From: Rhizobium mayense
GTDB lineage: Bacteria > Pseudomonadota > Alphaproteobacteria > Rhizobiales > Rhizobiaceae
Assembly (NCBI RefSeq): GCF_030272705.1
Contig: NZ_JARFYM010000057.1
Span: 1 to 38,154, forward strand
Direction: 5' to 3'
Length of the DNA stretch: 38,154 bases
A program made the position numbers and the translations under genes. Shown piece after piece: positions 18,407-26,869 of the stretch. The notes under the pieces are model-generated. The model saw nothing but the letters and a program-made list of their open reading frames with translations, was not told where the DNA came from and made no database searches. The first letter of the stretch is position 1; every line of letters starts with the position of its first letter.

Positions 18407-19435
18407 ATGCAGACGACAAGGCTTTCGCGGCTTCTCGCCGCCGCAGTTCTCATCGGCAGTTTTTCGCTCGCAGCGGCAGCGCCGACATGGGCCGCGGATA
18501 AGACGCTTCTCAACGTTTCCTACGATCCGACGCGCGAATTGTACAAGGATTTCAACGAAGCCTTTGCCGCGAAGTGGAAGAAGGATACGGGCGAAAGCAT
18601 CAACATCAAGGCCTCTCATGGCGGCTCCGGCGCCCAAGCCCGCTCGGTCATCGACGGCCTTGACGCGGATGTCGTCACGTTGGCGCTGGAAGGCGACATC
18701 GACGCCATCGCCAAGGCGACGAAAAAGATTCCGGCTGACTGGAAGACCAAATTCCCAAACAATAGCGTTCCCTACACTTCGACCATCGTCTTCTTGGTGC
18801 GCAAGGGCAATCCGAAGGGCATCAAGGATTGGTCGGATCTGGTCAAGGGCGACGTGCAAGTGATCACGCCGAACCCGAAGACCTCGGGCGGCGCGCGCTG
18901 GAACATTTTGGCCGCCTGGGCCTGGGCCAAGCAGGCCAATGGCGGCGATGACGCCAAGGCGCAGGAATATGTGACGCAGCTGCTGAAGCATGTGCCGGTG
19001 CTCGATACCGGTGCCCGCGGCGCGACCACGACCTTTGTCCAGCGCGGCCTCGGCGACGTCTTGCTCGCCTGGGAAAACGAGGCCTATCTTTCACTCGAAG
19101 AACTCGGCCCCGACAAGTTCGAGATCGTGACGCCGTCCGTTTCGATCCGCGCCGACCCGCCGGTTGCCGTCGTCGAAGCCAATGCCGACGCCAAGGGTAC
19201 CCGCAAGGCCGCCGAAGCCTATCTAAACTATCTCTATTCGGATGAAGGTCAGAAGATCGCAGCCAAGCATTACTACCGGCCGATCAAGCCGGAGGTGGCC
19301 GATCCCAAGGATATCGCCCGGTTCCCGAGTTTGAAGCTTGCAACGATTGACGATTTTGGCGGATGGTCCCAAGCTCAGCCGAAGTACTTCGATGATGGTG
19401 GCATCTTCGATCAGATGTACAAGCCGGGGCAATAA
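18407..19435 (+). CDS. sbp: Periplasmic sulfate-binding protein
   Basis: 342 aa, starting after an ideal AAGGAGG ribosome-binding site. A Sec signal peptide ends near AAPTWA-A (residue 29). The mature protein matches the Sbp/CysP family: LLNVSYDPTRELYKDFNEAF, ASHGGSGAQARSVIDGL, VVTLALEGDID, and NPKTSGGARWNILAAW, which contributes to the oxyanion pocket. It delivers sulfate, and possibly thiosulfate, to the CysTWA permease encoded immediately downstream. Family members bind the dianion by backbone amides without counter-ions. The whole unit supplies sulfur for cysteine synthesis. sbp, rather than cysP, is preferred from overall similarity, but the two are close. Confidence 0.95.
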   Translation: MQTTRLSRLLAAAVLIGSFSLAAAAPTWAADKTLLNVSYDPTRELYKDFNEAFAAKWKKDTGESINIKASHGGSGAQARSVIDGLDADVVTLALEGDIDAIAKATKKIPADWKTKFPNNSVPYTSTIVFLVRKGNPKGIKDWSDLVKGDVQVITPNPKTSGGARWNILAAWAWAKQANGGDDAKAQEYVTQLLKHVPVLDTGARGATTTFVQRGLGDVLLAWENEAYLSLEELGPDKFEIVTPSVSIRADPPVAVVEANADAKGTRKAAEAYLNYLYSDEGQKIAAKHYYRPIKPEVADPKDIARFPSLKLATIDDFGGWSQAQPKYFDDGGIFDQMYKPGQ

Positions 19436-19441
19436 CTCTGA

Positions 19442-20299
19442 ATGCATGCGATAACCCGCAAACGGTGGCGGTTTAGGCAGCCGAGTGTCATTCCGGGCTT
19501 CGGATTGGCGCTCGGCGTTACCTTGGCTTGGCTCATCCTAATCGTTCTCATCCCGCTCTCGGGATTGCTGTGGAAGAGCAGCTCTCTCGGCTGGACCAAG
19601 TTTTGGGCCATTGCGCTCGACATCCGCACGCTTTACGCACTCCGCATGAGCTTTGGCGGCGCCTTCATCGCCGCCATCGTCAATGCGGTGTTCGGGCTGA
19701 TCCTTGCCTGGGTGCTGGTGCGCTACCGCTTTCCCGGCAAGCGTATCATCGACGCCATGGTCGACTTGCCTTTCGCCCTGCCGACGGCGGTTGCCGGTAT
19801 TGCGCTCACGACGCTCTACGCGCCGAACGGCTGGATTGGGCAGTTTCTAGCGCCGCTCGGCATCAAGATCGCTTTCACTCCGGCCGGCATCATCATCGCG
19901 TTGATCTTCGTCGGCTTGCCCTTCGTCGTGCGCACGGCGCAGCCGGTCATGGAAGAGATTGACCGCGAGGTGGAAGAGGCGGCGGCGACACTTGGAGCAA
20001 GCCGTTTCCAGACGATCACTCGCGTCTTGTTGCCGGGCCTGGCTCCCGCAGCCTTGACCGGCTTCGCTCTCGCTTTCGCGCGTGCGGCCGGCGAATACGG
20101 CTCGGTGATCTTCATCGCCGGCAACAAGCCCTATGTCTCCGAAATCGCGCCATTGCTGATCGTTATCCGCCTTGAGGAATATAACTACGCGGCGGCGACG
20201 GCGATTGCGACCATGATGCTGATCATCTCCTTCATCATGCTCTTGGTCATCAACCTCACCCAATCCTGGAGCAGAAAGAGGTACGGCTATGGCTCATGA
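19442..20299 (+). CDS. cysT: Sulfate ABC transporter permease CysT
   Basis: 285 aa with about six membrane helices, starting 6 bases after the sbp stop. The family-typical segments FGLILAWVLVRYRFPGKRII and DLPFALPTAVAGIALTTLY are present. The EAA loop that contacts the ATPase reads EEAAATLGASRFQTITRVLLPG near residue 180. AFARAAGEYGSVIFI is characteristic of CysT/CysU. It forms a heterodimeric channel with CysW. The ribosome-binding site is weak, consistent with coupling to sbp. The gene overlaps cysW by 11 bases. Confidence 0.95.
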   Translation: MHAITRKRWRFRQPSVIPGFGLALGVTLAWLILIVLIPLSGLLWKSSSLGWTKFWAIALDIRTLYALRMSFGGAFIAAIVNAVFGLILAWVLVRYRFPGKRIIDAMVDLPFALPTAVAGIALTTLYAPNGWIGQFLAPLGIKIAFTPAGIIIALIFVGLPFVVRTAQPVMEEIDREVEEAAATLGASRFQTITRVLLPGLAPAALTGFALAFARAAGEYGSVIFIAGNKPYVSEIAPLLIVIRLEEYNYAAATAIATMMLIISFIMLLVINLTQSWSRKRYGYGS

Positions 20300-21161
20300 T
20301 GTCGTTTCCTCATCCGACACGGGTCAATCCGTTATTACCGAGAGCAAGTTCGCGCGCTGGACCTTCGTCGTCATCTCGCTCGCCTTCCTGGTGTTGATGG
20401 TGCTGCTGCCGCTTGCGGCCGTCTTCGTCGAAGCGTTCCGCAAGGGCACCGAAGAGTTCCTCAGTGCCTTGGTGGACGAGGAGACTTTTGCCGCTATTCG
20501 CTTGACGCTTATCGTTGCTGGCATCAGCGTGCCGCTGAACCTCGTCTGTGGTATTGCCGCAGCCTGGGCGATCGCCAAATTCGAGTTCAAGGGCAAGGCG
20601 TTCCTGACAACGCTGATCGATTTGCCGTTTTCCGTATCGCCGGTCATATCGGGCCTGGTGTTCGTGCTGTTGTTCAGCTCGAACAGCGTGCTCGGGCCAT
20701 GGCTGCAGAGCCATGGTATACGGATCTTGTTCGCGGTTCCCGGCCTGGTGCTGGCGACGATGTTCGTCACCTTCCCTTTTGTCGCCCGCGAATTGATCCC
20801 GCTGATGCAGGAGCAAGGAAATGCAGACGAAGAGGCCGCGCTGTCACTCGGGGCGAACGGCTGGCAGACATTCTGGCACGTGACGCTGCCGAACATCAAA
20901 TGGGGACTGCTTTACGGCGTTCTCCTTTGCAATGCCCGCGCCATGGGCGAGTTCGGCGCCGTGTCCGTCGTCTCTGGCCATATTCGCGGCGAAACCAACA
21001 CCATGCCGTTGCAGGTCGAAATTCTCTATAATGAATATAATTTCTCAGGAGCTTTCGCGGTCGCCACGCTTCTCGCCCTGCTTGCCCTCGTCACACTTAT
21101 ACTCAAGACGCTGCTGGAAATGCGCTACAGCGAAGAGATTGCAGCCAGCCGGCGTCACTGA
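20289..21161 (+). CDS. cysW: Sulfate ABC transporter permease CysW
   Basis: 290 aa, about six membrane helices. It shows the CysW pattern KGTEEFLSALVDEETFAAIRLT, the DLPFSVSPVISGLVFVLLF segment and the EAA loop DEEAALSLGANGWQTFWHVTLP. NARAMGEFGAVSVVSGHIRG is typical of CysW and helps distinguish it from CysT. An AGAGG site precedes the ATG inside the cysT end. It partners with CysT and the ATPase CysA, which follows 11 bases later. Confidence 0.95.
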   Translation: MAHDVVSSSDTGQSVITESKFARWTFVVISLAFLVLMVLLPLAAVFVEAFRKGTEEFLSALVDEETFAAIRLTLIVAGISVPLNLVCGIAAAWAIAKFEFKGKAFLTTLIDLPFSVSPVISGLVFVLLFSSNSVLGPWLQSHGIRILFAVPGLVLATMFVTFPFVARELIPLMQEQGNADEEAALSLGANGWQTFWHVTLPNIKWGLLYGVLLCNARAMGEFGAVSVVSGHIRGETNTMPLQVEILYNEYNFSGAFAVATLLALLALVTLILKTLLEMRYSEEIAASRRH

Positions 21162-21172
21162 AGGAATTGTTA

Positions 21173-22219
21173 ATGGAAGTTCGCGTTCAAAACCTCCGCA
21201 AGGAATTCGGCCGCTTTCCCGCGTTGCATGACGTCTCCCTGGATATTCGCTCTAGTGAACTTATCGCGCTGCTTGGCCCTTCCGGCTCCGGCAAGACGAC
21301 GCTGCTGCGTTTGATCGCCGGGCTGGAAACGCCGACCGCTGGAAAGATTTTCTTCGGTGACGAAGATGCATCGAAAAAGACGGTGCAGCAGCGCAACATC
21401 GGCTTCGTGTTTCAGCATTATGCGCTGTTCCGTCATATGACCGTGCTGGATAATATCGCCTTCGGCCTGAAGGTGCGCACGGCTTCGCGGCGCCCTCCCC
21501 GCGCCGAAATCCATCGTCGCGCCGTCGAGCTGCTGGAATTGGTGCAGCTCAATGGCCTGGAGAAGCGCTATCCAGCACAGTTGTCCGGCGGCCAGCGGCA
21601 GCGCGTGGCGCTCGCGCGCGCCATGGCGGTCGAACCGAACGTACTGCTTCTGGACGAACCCTTCGGCGCACTCGACGCACAGGTGCGAAAGGATTTGCGC
21701 AAATGGCTGCGCGAAATCCATGATCGTACGGGCCATACCACAGTTTTCGTGACCCACGATCAGGAAGAGGCGCTGGAACTGGCCGACCGCGTCGTCGTGC
21801 TCAATAAGGGAGCAATCGAGCAGGTCGGAACGCCGGATGAGATCTACGACACGCCGAATTCGCCCTTCGTCTATGGTTTCATCGGACAGTCCAACCGTGT
21901 GAAGGTGCGCATTTCCAGTGGCGAAATCTGGTTCGAGGATCGGCCCCTCGGGCTCAGCACACCGCACGAACCCGACGGCGAGGCCTATCTCTATTTTCGC
22001 CCGCACGATATCGAGCTTCGCGACGGTGACGGCGGGTGCATTGCCGGATTGTTGACTGCCACCCGCCGTGTTGCCGGCACCCGCCATATCGAAATGAATA
22101 TCGGCGCAAAACATGAGCAGATCGAAATCGAGCTGCCGCCGGACAAGGCCGGCGCGCTCGACCGCAATCGCATCGCTTTCAGGCCTACGCGCTGGAGATT
22201 GTTCCGAAACGGCGGCTGA
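21173..22219 (+). CDS. cysA: Sulfate/thiosulfate import ATPase CysA
   Basis: 348 aa. The ATP-binding cassette has Walker A GPSGSGKTT (near residue 36), the Q-loop in FVFQHYALF, the ABC signature LSGGQRQRVALARA, Walker B VLLLDEPFGALDA, and the switch His in VFVTHDQEEA. The C-terminal quarter (YLYFRPHDIEL) is the TOBE-like regulatory domain seen in CysA. The ATG at 21173 is preferred, with GAAGGAA upstream; a TTG two codons earlier is also open. It energises import through CysTW. It converges with udh, with only about 50 bases between the two stop codons. Confidence 0.96.
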   Translation: MEVRVQNLRKEFGRFPALHDVSLDIRSSELIALLGPSGSGKTTLLRLIAGLETPTAGKIFFGDEDASKKTVQQRNIGFVFQHYALFRHMTVLDNIAFGLKVRTASRRPPRAEIHRRAVELLELVQLNGLEKRYPAQLSGGQRQRVALARAMAVEPNVLLLDEPFGALDAQVRKDLRKWLREIHDRTGHTTVFVTHDQEEALELADRVVVLNKGAIEQVGTPDEIYDTPNSPFVYGFIGQSNRVKVRISSGEIWFEDRPLGLSTPHEPDGEAYLYFRPHDIELRDGDGGCIAGLLTATRRVAGTRHIEMNIGAKHEQIEIELPPDKAGALDRNRIAFRPTRWRLFRNGG

Positions 22220-22271
22220 GCTCTCGCGAGCAGATCGCCGTTCCGGCTCCGTTGCTCACTTGATTTAACCC

Positions 22272-23069
22272 TCAGTCTTCCGGATGGGGGGCTGTGGCGA
22301 AACCACCGCCTTGATAGATGACGGCGGGGTCATTGGGATCTTCCGGCGAGGCGTTTGCCAGCACTTGCGCGCGCCACGGCGAGGAACTGTCCTGCGGCTT
22401 CCAACCGAGGAAGGCGGCATTGCGATTGTCCCACCACTGCTCGTCATTGTCGGAGGCGCCATAGATGATCGTGTGTCCGAGCCGAGGGGCCTCGAAGGCA
22501 CGGTCGCAGAGCGTCAGCAGATCGCGGGCGCTGAGCCATGTGGCCAGCATGCGCGGATTGCGCGGCTCAGGGAAGCACGAGCCGATTCGCACCGACAATG
22601 TCTCCTGCCCGAATTTATCGAAATAAAGGCTTGCCAGGGCTTCGCCGTAGACTTTCGAGACCCCGTAGAGTGAATCCGGACGTGTCGGCACGGTGTTGTC
22701 GATGCGCTCGTCGCGGCGATAATAGCCGATCGTGTGATTGGAGCTCGCAAAGATGATGCGCGGCCTGCCGGAAGCGCGGGCGGCTTCGTAAAGATTGTAG
22801 AGACCGACGATATTGCCCTGCAGGATCAGATCGAAGGGCTTTTCCAGGGAAATCCCGCCAAGATGGATAATGCCGTCGACGCCTCTGACCAGTGCTTTGA
22901 CGCCGGCGCGGTCTGCGAGATCGCAGGCAACGAAGCGTTCATTCGAACGCAGATCATCGATCGGGGCAATGTCTGAGAGCACGACGGTCTCGGCGATCTG
23001 CGAAAGAAGTGGTCTCAGGGCCTGGCCGACGCCGCCGGCAGCACCGGTCATCAACAGAGTTTTCAGCAT
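22272..23069 (-). CDS. udh: Uronate dehydrogenase (D-galacturonate/D-glucuronate)
   Basis: 265 aa extended-SDR enzyme. It oxidises D-galacturonate or D-glucuronate with NAD+ to the corresponding aldarolactone. Signatures include TGAAGGVG (residues 8-15), GGISLEKPFDLILQGNIVGL, FASSNHTIGYY and the catalytic pair Tyr135/Lys139 in YGVSK. RIGSCFPEP and WWDNRNAAFLGWKPQD also closely match the characterised Agrobacterium enzyme as I remember it. The start at 23069 has GGGAG upstream; eight further codons are open before it. It diverges from the GntR regulator gene, and its product feeds Gci and KdgD encoded on the other side of that regulator. Confidence 0.93.
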   Translation of the reverse strand: MLKTLLMTGAAGGVGQALRPLLSQIAETVVLSDIAPIDDLRSNERFVACDLADRAGVKALVRGVDGIIHLGGISLEKPFDLILQGNIVGLYNLYEAARASGRPRIIFASSNHTIGYYRRDERIDNTVPTRPDSLYGVSKVYGEALASLYFDKFGQETLSVRIGSCFPEPRNPRMLATWLSARDLLTLCDRAFEAPRLGHTIIYGASDNDEQWWDNRNAAFLGWKPQDSSSPWRAQVLANASPEDPNDPAVIYQGGGFATAPHPED

Positions 23070-23105
23070 GGTTTTCTCCCATATCGGTATCATCGAAGCG
23101 GAACT

Positions 23106-23137
23106 TATAATATGGGCTTCCGTTCGTCATCATATAT
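23106..23137. promoter_or_regulatory. Candidate regulator site between udh and gntR
   Basis: GTCATCATAT (23126-23135) is the complement of ATATGATGAC. That differs by one base from the left arm ATATGATAAC of the strong inverted repeat upstream of kdgD. The opposite arm here (around TATAATATGGG) is degenerate. A shared operator for the same FadR-type repressor is plausible, but the site is weak. Confidence 0.4.
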
Positions 23138-23173
23138 CTGTAATCTCATTGCTCGAAACATCGGGATGCCGGA

Positions 23174-23923
23174 ATGACGCGAGATGTAGCGATCAAGACC
23201 AAGGAGCGTGAGGAACGGCCAGCCGGCCGGCGCAACCTGGTGGATGTCGTCGGCCGGCAATTGCGCGAGGAGATACTTGGCGGCGCCTTGAAGCCGGGTG
23301 AAAAATTGCCCAGCGAAAGCGGTCTCACGGAACGATATAAGGTCAGCCGCACCGTCATTCGCGAAGCGATCGCGTCGATGCGCGCCGATGGACTGGTTGA
23401 GGTGCGCCACGGTGTCGGCGTCTTCGTCCGCAATGCCAAGCCCTTCCCTCCTACCGGCTTGCTGGAGACCGATCCGGGGCGGATTTCCTCGATAATTGAG
23501 ATGTTGGAACTGCGTGCCGCGGTGGAAACCGAGGCTGCGGGCCTCGCTGCAGCCCGCCGCTCCCCCGCCCAGGACGAGGCGATCATCGAGCGGTTCGAGG
23601 AGATCGGTCGCGCGATGGAACGCGGTATTGCGACCTCGGAGGCCGATTTCGAGTTTCATCTCGCCATTGCCGACGCGACGAACAATCCGCGCTTCCGCGA
23701 GTTTCTGGAATTGACCGGCAGGAGGGCAATTCCTCGCTCCTTCCTCCAGGATCAGCCGGACGAAACCGCCGCCGCCGACTATTTGGCGCAGATCCAGGCC
23801 GAACATCGACGCATCGCCGAAGCCATATCGGATCGCGATGAACAAGCTGCGCGCGACGCGATGCGGCTGCATCTGAAAGGCAGTCAGCAGCGCTATCGCA
23901 ACCTGATCCGAAAGAGTTCTTGA
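23174..23923 (+). CDS. FadR-subfamily GntR transcriptional regulator of uronate genes
   Basis: 249 aa. The N-terminal winged helix-turn-helix of the GntR type is clear (GRQLREEILGGALKPGEKLP, then YKVSRTVIREAIASMRADGL and VRHGVGVFV). The C-terminal FCD ligand domain has the metal-site residues in EADFEFHLAIADATNN and a later EHRRI and LH. It lies between udh and kdgD-gci, so it very probably controls all three, most likely as a repressor released by a uronate or a pathway intermediate. The inverted repeat at 23931-23961 and the related half-site at 23126 are its likely operators. Confidence 0.9.
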   Translation: MTRDVAIKTKEREERPAGRRNLVDVVGRQLREEILGGALKPGEKLPSESGLTERYKVSRTVIREAIASMRADGLVEVRHGVGVFVRNAKPFPPTGLLETDPGRISSIIEMLELRAAVETEAAGLAAARRSPAQDEAIIERFEEIGRAMERGIATSEADFEFHLAIADATNNPRFREFLELTGRRAIPRSFLQDQPDETAAADYLAQIQAEHRRIAEAISDRDEQAARDAMRLHLKGSQQRYRNLIRKSS

Positions 23924-23930
23924 ATATAGA

Positions 23931-23961
23931 CATATGATAACACGTTGACTGTTGTCATATG
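23931..23961. promoter_or_regulatory. Operator-like inverted repeat upstream of kdgD-gci
   Basis: CATATGATAACA (23931-23942) and TGTTGTCATATG (23950-23961) form 12-base arms with one mismatch around a 7-base spacer. It begins 7 bases after the regulator's stop codon and about 50 bases before the kdgD start. That is the right place for repression of kdgD-gci by the adjacent GntR protein. Confidence 0.7.
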
Positions 23962-24011
23962 TCATCTATGATCCCATCAATTCAGATGGATTTTGGAGGA
24001 TCTTCGTGTCC

Positions 24012-24917
24012 ATGGACCCCTTAGCTCTCAAGGCCGCGCTTTGCGCCGGGCTCTTGTCTTTCCCTGTGACGCCATTCGGCAAGGACGGCAGCTTCAATCG
24101 CGCCGCCTATAGCGATCATGTCGGCTGGCTTTCAGGCTTCAAGGCCAGCGTGCTTTTCGCCGCCGGCGGCACTGGCGAATTCTTCTCGCTGGCGCCGGAC
24201 GAAATCCCTGCCATAGTCAGCGCCGCAAAGGCGGCCGCCGGTGATACGCCGATCGTCGCAGGCTGCGGTTACGGCACGCGAATCGCTGTCCAGATCGCGC
24301 AATCGGCGGAGAAGGCCGGCGCTGACGGCATCCTGCTTCTTCCACATTACCTGATCGACGCGCCGCAGAACGGCATGTTCCAACACATCAAGGCGGTCTG
24401 CGATGCCGTATCGATCGGCGTCATGGTCTACAATCGCGACAATTCGATCCTGACGGCGGAAACCCTCGCCCGGCTCTGCGATGCTTGCCCGAACCTGGTC
24501 GGCTTCAAGGACGGTTCCGGCGATATCGGCCTGGTGCGCAAGATCACAGCGACGATGGGTGAACGGCTGACCTATCTCGGCGGCATGCCGACGGCCGAAC
24601 TTTTCGCCGACGCCTATCTTGGCGCGGGCGTCACGACTTATTCGTCAGCCGTTTTCAACTTCGTGCCGGTCCTGGCGCAAAACTTCTACAAGGCGCTGCG
24701 CGCCGGCGACACGGCGGCGACCAACAAGCTGCTGATCGATTTCTTCTATCCCTTCATGAACATCCGCAACCGCCAGAAGGGTTATGCCGTGTCGGCCATC
24801 AAGGCCGGCGTCCGGTTGCTTGGCTTCGATGCCGGTTCGGTTCGCCCGCCGCTGACCGACCTGACCGAACAGGAAGTCGCCATGCTCGATGATCTGATCA
24901 GGCCGTACCGCCCATGA
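24012..24917 (+). CDS. kdgD: 5-dehydro-4-deoxyglucarate dehydratase (KdgD)
   Basis: 301 aa from the ATG at 24012; a GTG at 24006 with better spacing from GGAGGA is an equally good start. It is a DapA/NAL-superfamily TIM-barrel. Signatures are LLSFPVTPFGKDGSFN, the AAGGTGEFFSL phosphate/carboxylate-binding loop, GVMVYNRDN with the catalytic Tyr, and NLVGFKDGSGD with the Schiff-base Lys. It converts 5-keto-4-deoxy-glucarate (the same compound as 3-deoxy-2-keto-hexarate from Gci) into 2-oxoglutarate semialdehyde with loss of CO2 and water. Its stop overlaps the gci start (ATGA). The semialdehyde dehydrogenase needed to finish the route is not in the window. Confidence 0.94.
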   Translation: MDPLALKAALCAGLLSFPVTPFGKDGSFNRAAYSDHVGWLSGFKASVLFAAGGTGEFFSLAPDEIPAIVSAAKAAAGDTPIVAGCGYGTRIAVQIAQSAEKAGADGILLLPHYLIDAPQNGMFQHIKAVCDAVSIGVMVYNRDNSILTAETLARLCDACPNLVGFKDGSGDIGLVRKITATMGERLTYLGGMPTAELFADAYLGAGVTTYSSAVFNFVPVLAQNFYKALRAGDTAATNKLLIDFFYPFMNIRNRQKGYAVSAIKAGVRLLGFDAGSVRPPLTDLTEQEVAMLDDLIRPYRP

Positions 24918-26047
24918 AAATCTCCGCTGTCCACACCCATCTGCTCGACCATAAGCTGGATCACGCCTTCGAAAGCGCCTCCATGCGCTTCGACCGCCGC
25001 CAGCATTGCCTCGTCGAAATCGTCTGTGACGACGGCACGATCGGCTGGGGCGAATGCCTCGGCCCGGCAGGTCCCAATGCTGCCGTCGTGAAAGCCTACA
25101 CCCCTCGCCTTCTTGGTCGCGACCCACGCGACACGGAAATCATCTGGCTGGAACTCTACAATCTCCTGCGTGATCAAGGCCAGCGCGGCCTGACGGTGAC
25201 CGCGCTTAGCGGCATCGATATCGCGCTCTGGGATATCAAGGGCAAGCATCACAGCACCTCCGTGTCACGTCTGCTCGGCGGCCGTTTCCGTGAGGATGTG
25301 AAGGCCTACGCCACCGGCTCCTTCCGCAAGGACGGCGTCGATCCGGTCTCCGATATCGCCGCTGAGACCGCTGCCTATGTCGCGCAAGGGTTCCATGCGG
25401 TGAAGATCAAGATCGGCTTCGATGTCGAGCAGGATATCTCCGTCATCCGTGCCGTGCGCGAAGCGATCGGTCCGAATATTCGGCTGATGATCGATGCCAA
25501 TCATGGCTATGATGCGCTGGAAGCGTGCACGGTCGGCAATGCCGTTGCGAAATACGGCGTGGATTGGTTCGAAGAGCCGGTCATTCCGGAACAGCTCAGC
25601 GCCTATCGCGCGGTGCGCGCCGGCCAGCCGATCCCGGTTGCAGGCGGCGAGACCTGGCATGGCCGCTTCGGCATGCGGGAGCCGCTGGAAACCCGCGCCG
25701 TCGACATCATCCAGCCGGATATTTGCGGCACCGGCGGTTTTAGCGAGATGCGCCGGATTGCCGATATGGCTGCCATCAACGGCGTTCGCCTCGTACCGCA
25801 TGTCTGGGGAACTGGCGTCGCCATTGCGGCCAGCCTGCAGTTTATCGCCGCCCTGCCGCCAGATCCGCCGCGCCGCAATGGCCGGCCGCCGATCCTGGAA
25901 TTCGACCGCACTCACAATCCGTTCCGTCAAGCTGTTCTGACAAAACCGCTGGACCACGTGAACGGCGTTGTCGCCATCCCCGACGGCCCCGGACTCGGCA
26001 TCGAAATCAACCGTGATGCGCTGGAGCAATACCGGCTGAAGGATTGA
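24914..26047 (+). CDS. gci: D-galactarolactone cycloisomerase, enolase superfamily
   Basis: 377 aa, mandelate racemase/muconate lactonising-enzyme fold. Catalytic and metal-site segments are KIKIGF (base Lys), MIDANHGY (Asp), WFEEPV (Glu), GGETWHG (Glu) and VPHVWGTG (His). The N-terminal capping segment HAFESASMRFDRRQHCLVEI and the RDQGQRGLTVTALSGIDIALWD block are very like the characterised Agrobacterium Gci. The enzyme opens galactaro- or glucarolactone to 3-deoxy-2-keto-hexarate, linking Udh to KdgD. It is translationally coupled to kdgD by a 4-base overlap. A strong hairpin follows 17 bases after the stop. Confidence 0.94.
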   Translation: MKISAVHTHLLDHKLDHAFESASMRFDRRQHCLVEIVCDDGTIGWGECLGPAGPNAAVVKAYTPRLLGRDPRDTEIIWLELYNLLRDQGQRGLTVTALSGIDIALWDIKGKHHSTSVSRLLGGRFREDVKAYATGSFRKDGVDPVSDIAAETAAYVAQGFHAVKIKIGFDVEQDISVIRAVREAIGPNIRLMIDANHGYDALEACTVGNAVAKYGVDWFEEPVIPEQLSAYRAVRAGQPIPVAGGETWHGRFGMREPLETRAVDIIQPDICGTGGFSEMRRIADMAAINGVRLVPHVWGTGVAIAASLQFIAALPPDPPRRNGRPPILEFDRTHNPFRQAVLTKPLDHVNGVVAIPDGPGLGIEINRDALEQYRLKD

Positions 26048-26064
26048 CGCCGATCGGCCCCCTG

Positions 26065-26092
26065 ATGGCCCAAAGTGCTCTGTTTGGGCCAT
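26065..26092 (+). terminator. Hairpin ending the kdgD-gci transcript
   Basis: ATGGCCCAAA (26065-26074) and TTTGGGCCAT (26083-26092) form a perfect 10-bp stem with an 8-base loop, 17 bases after the gci stop. There is no T-run after it, so it may act with Rho or as a 3'-end stabiliser. Confidence 0.6.
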
Positions 26093-26191
26093 GCGGCTGA
26101 AGTTGCCGCGCCGAATGGATTTAATTGAGGGCGTTGCGTTAGGGGTAGGCTAGTCTAGGCGACGCTTGGGCTGGAGCGACGACTTCGAGAT

Positions 26192-26779
26192 TTATGTGCT
26201 CGATGCCGATAGGCCTAAATATTCGATAATTGGTCTGTCATCCCACACCTGGACTTCGACGAAACGATCAAAGCGCTTGCGAGGATCAGCAGCCCAACTT
26301 TCGTTCGGCATCCCGAATTTGGCGACTACGTCTCGGATCTCCTCCAAGGAGAACACCTGTCCGTGGTAAGGTTGCCGCTCGAGCTCATACTTGTGATGCT
26401 TCGCGATAGGTAGGCTCGCCATACTGTCGGGGATGGTGAAAGTGATAGTGCCTTCTGGGAAGGCGTTCAGCGGCATGACAAGCGAGTTGGGTCGCGAACG
26501 GTCTTTGCCGTCTGCAAAGTTCCCGAGAAAGAAATAGACTGGCCTCATCCGCGGGGTATGACCCAACAGGCGGTGGCGTTCCCTGATCAACCAATCCTCT
26601 ACTTCCAGGCGTCTGTTCAAATAATTGGTCTTGATTGTCCTGCGGCCAGTATTTCGTATGCTCTGAAGTACTTTCTCGGCCTCTTCATGCTCCAGGTCAC
26701 AGATGTTGGCGAGAAACGGGCTTTCCGGGTTGTAATTGTGGGTAACTTCGTCGGGTATTAACTTTGACGTTTCACTCAT
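26192..26779 (-). CDS. 195-aa protein of unknown function
   Basis: I do not recognise this family. The protein is soluble with no signal peptide. The N-terminal third is rich in Glu and Arg (DLEHEEAEKVLQSIRNTGRR, then RRLEVEDWLIRERHRLLG). The centre is a beta-rich block, MRPVYFFLGNFADGKDRSRP, followed by LVMPLNAFPEGTITFTIPDS. The C-terminal part contains PYHGQVFSLEEIRDVVAKFG and ends with a probable strand (RFVEVQVWDDRPIIEYLGL). It follows a histidine phosphatase gene on the same strand with a gap of about 90 bases, so the two may work together. The codon third positions look GC-poorer than in neighbouring genes, which may indicate recent acquisition. Confidence 0.75.
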   Translation of the reverse strand: MSETSKLIPDEVTHNYNPESPFLANICDLEHEEAEKVLQSIRNTGRRTIKTNYLNRRLEVEDWLIRERHRLLGHTPRMRPVYFFLGNFADGKDRSRPNSLVMPLNAFPEGTITFTIPDSMASLPIAKHHKYELERQPYHGQVFSLEEIRDVVAKFGMPNESWAADPRKRFDRFVEVQVWDDRPIIEYLGLSASST

Positions 26780-26869
26780 TTCCCGTCGTTCCGTTGCAAT
26801 TCGATTCGAACGATGCTGGGCTATTGGTGTCGTACCGCTGCGGCGGTGCCAGGTTGGCAGGCAGCACGA

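Noticed and set aside
22220..22271. Terminator between convergent cysA and udh
   Set aside because: Only very short self-complementary stretches (around GCTCTCGCGAGC) are present and no T-run, too weak to call.
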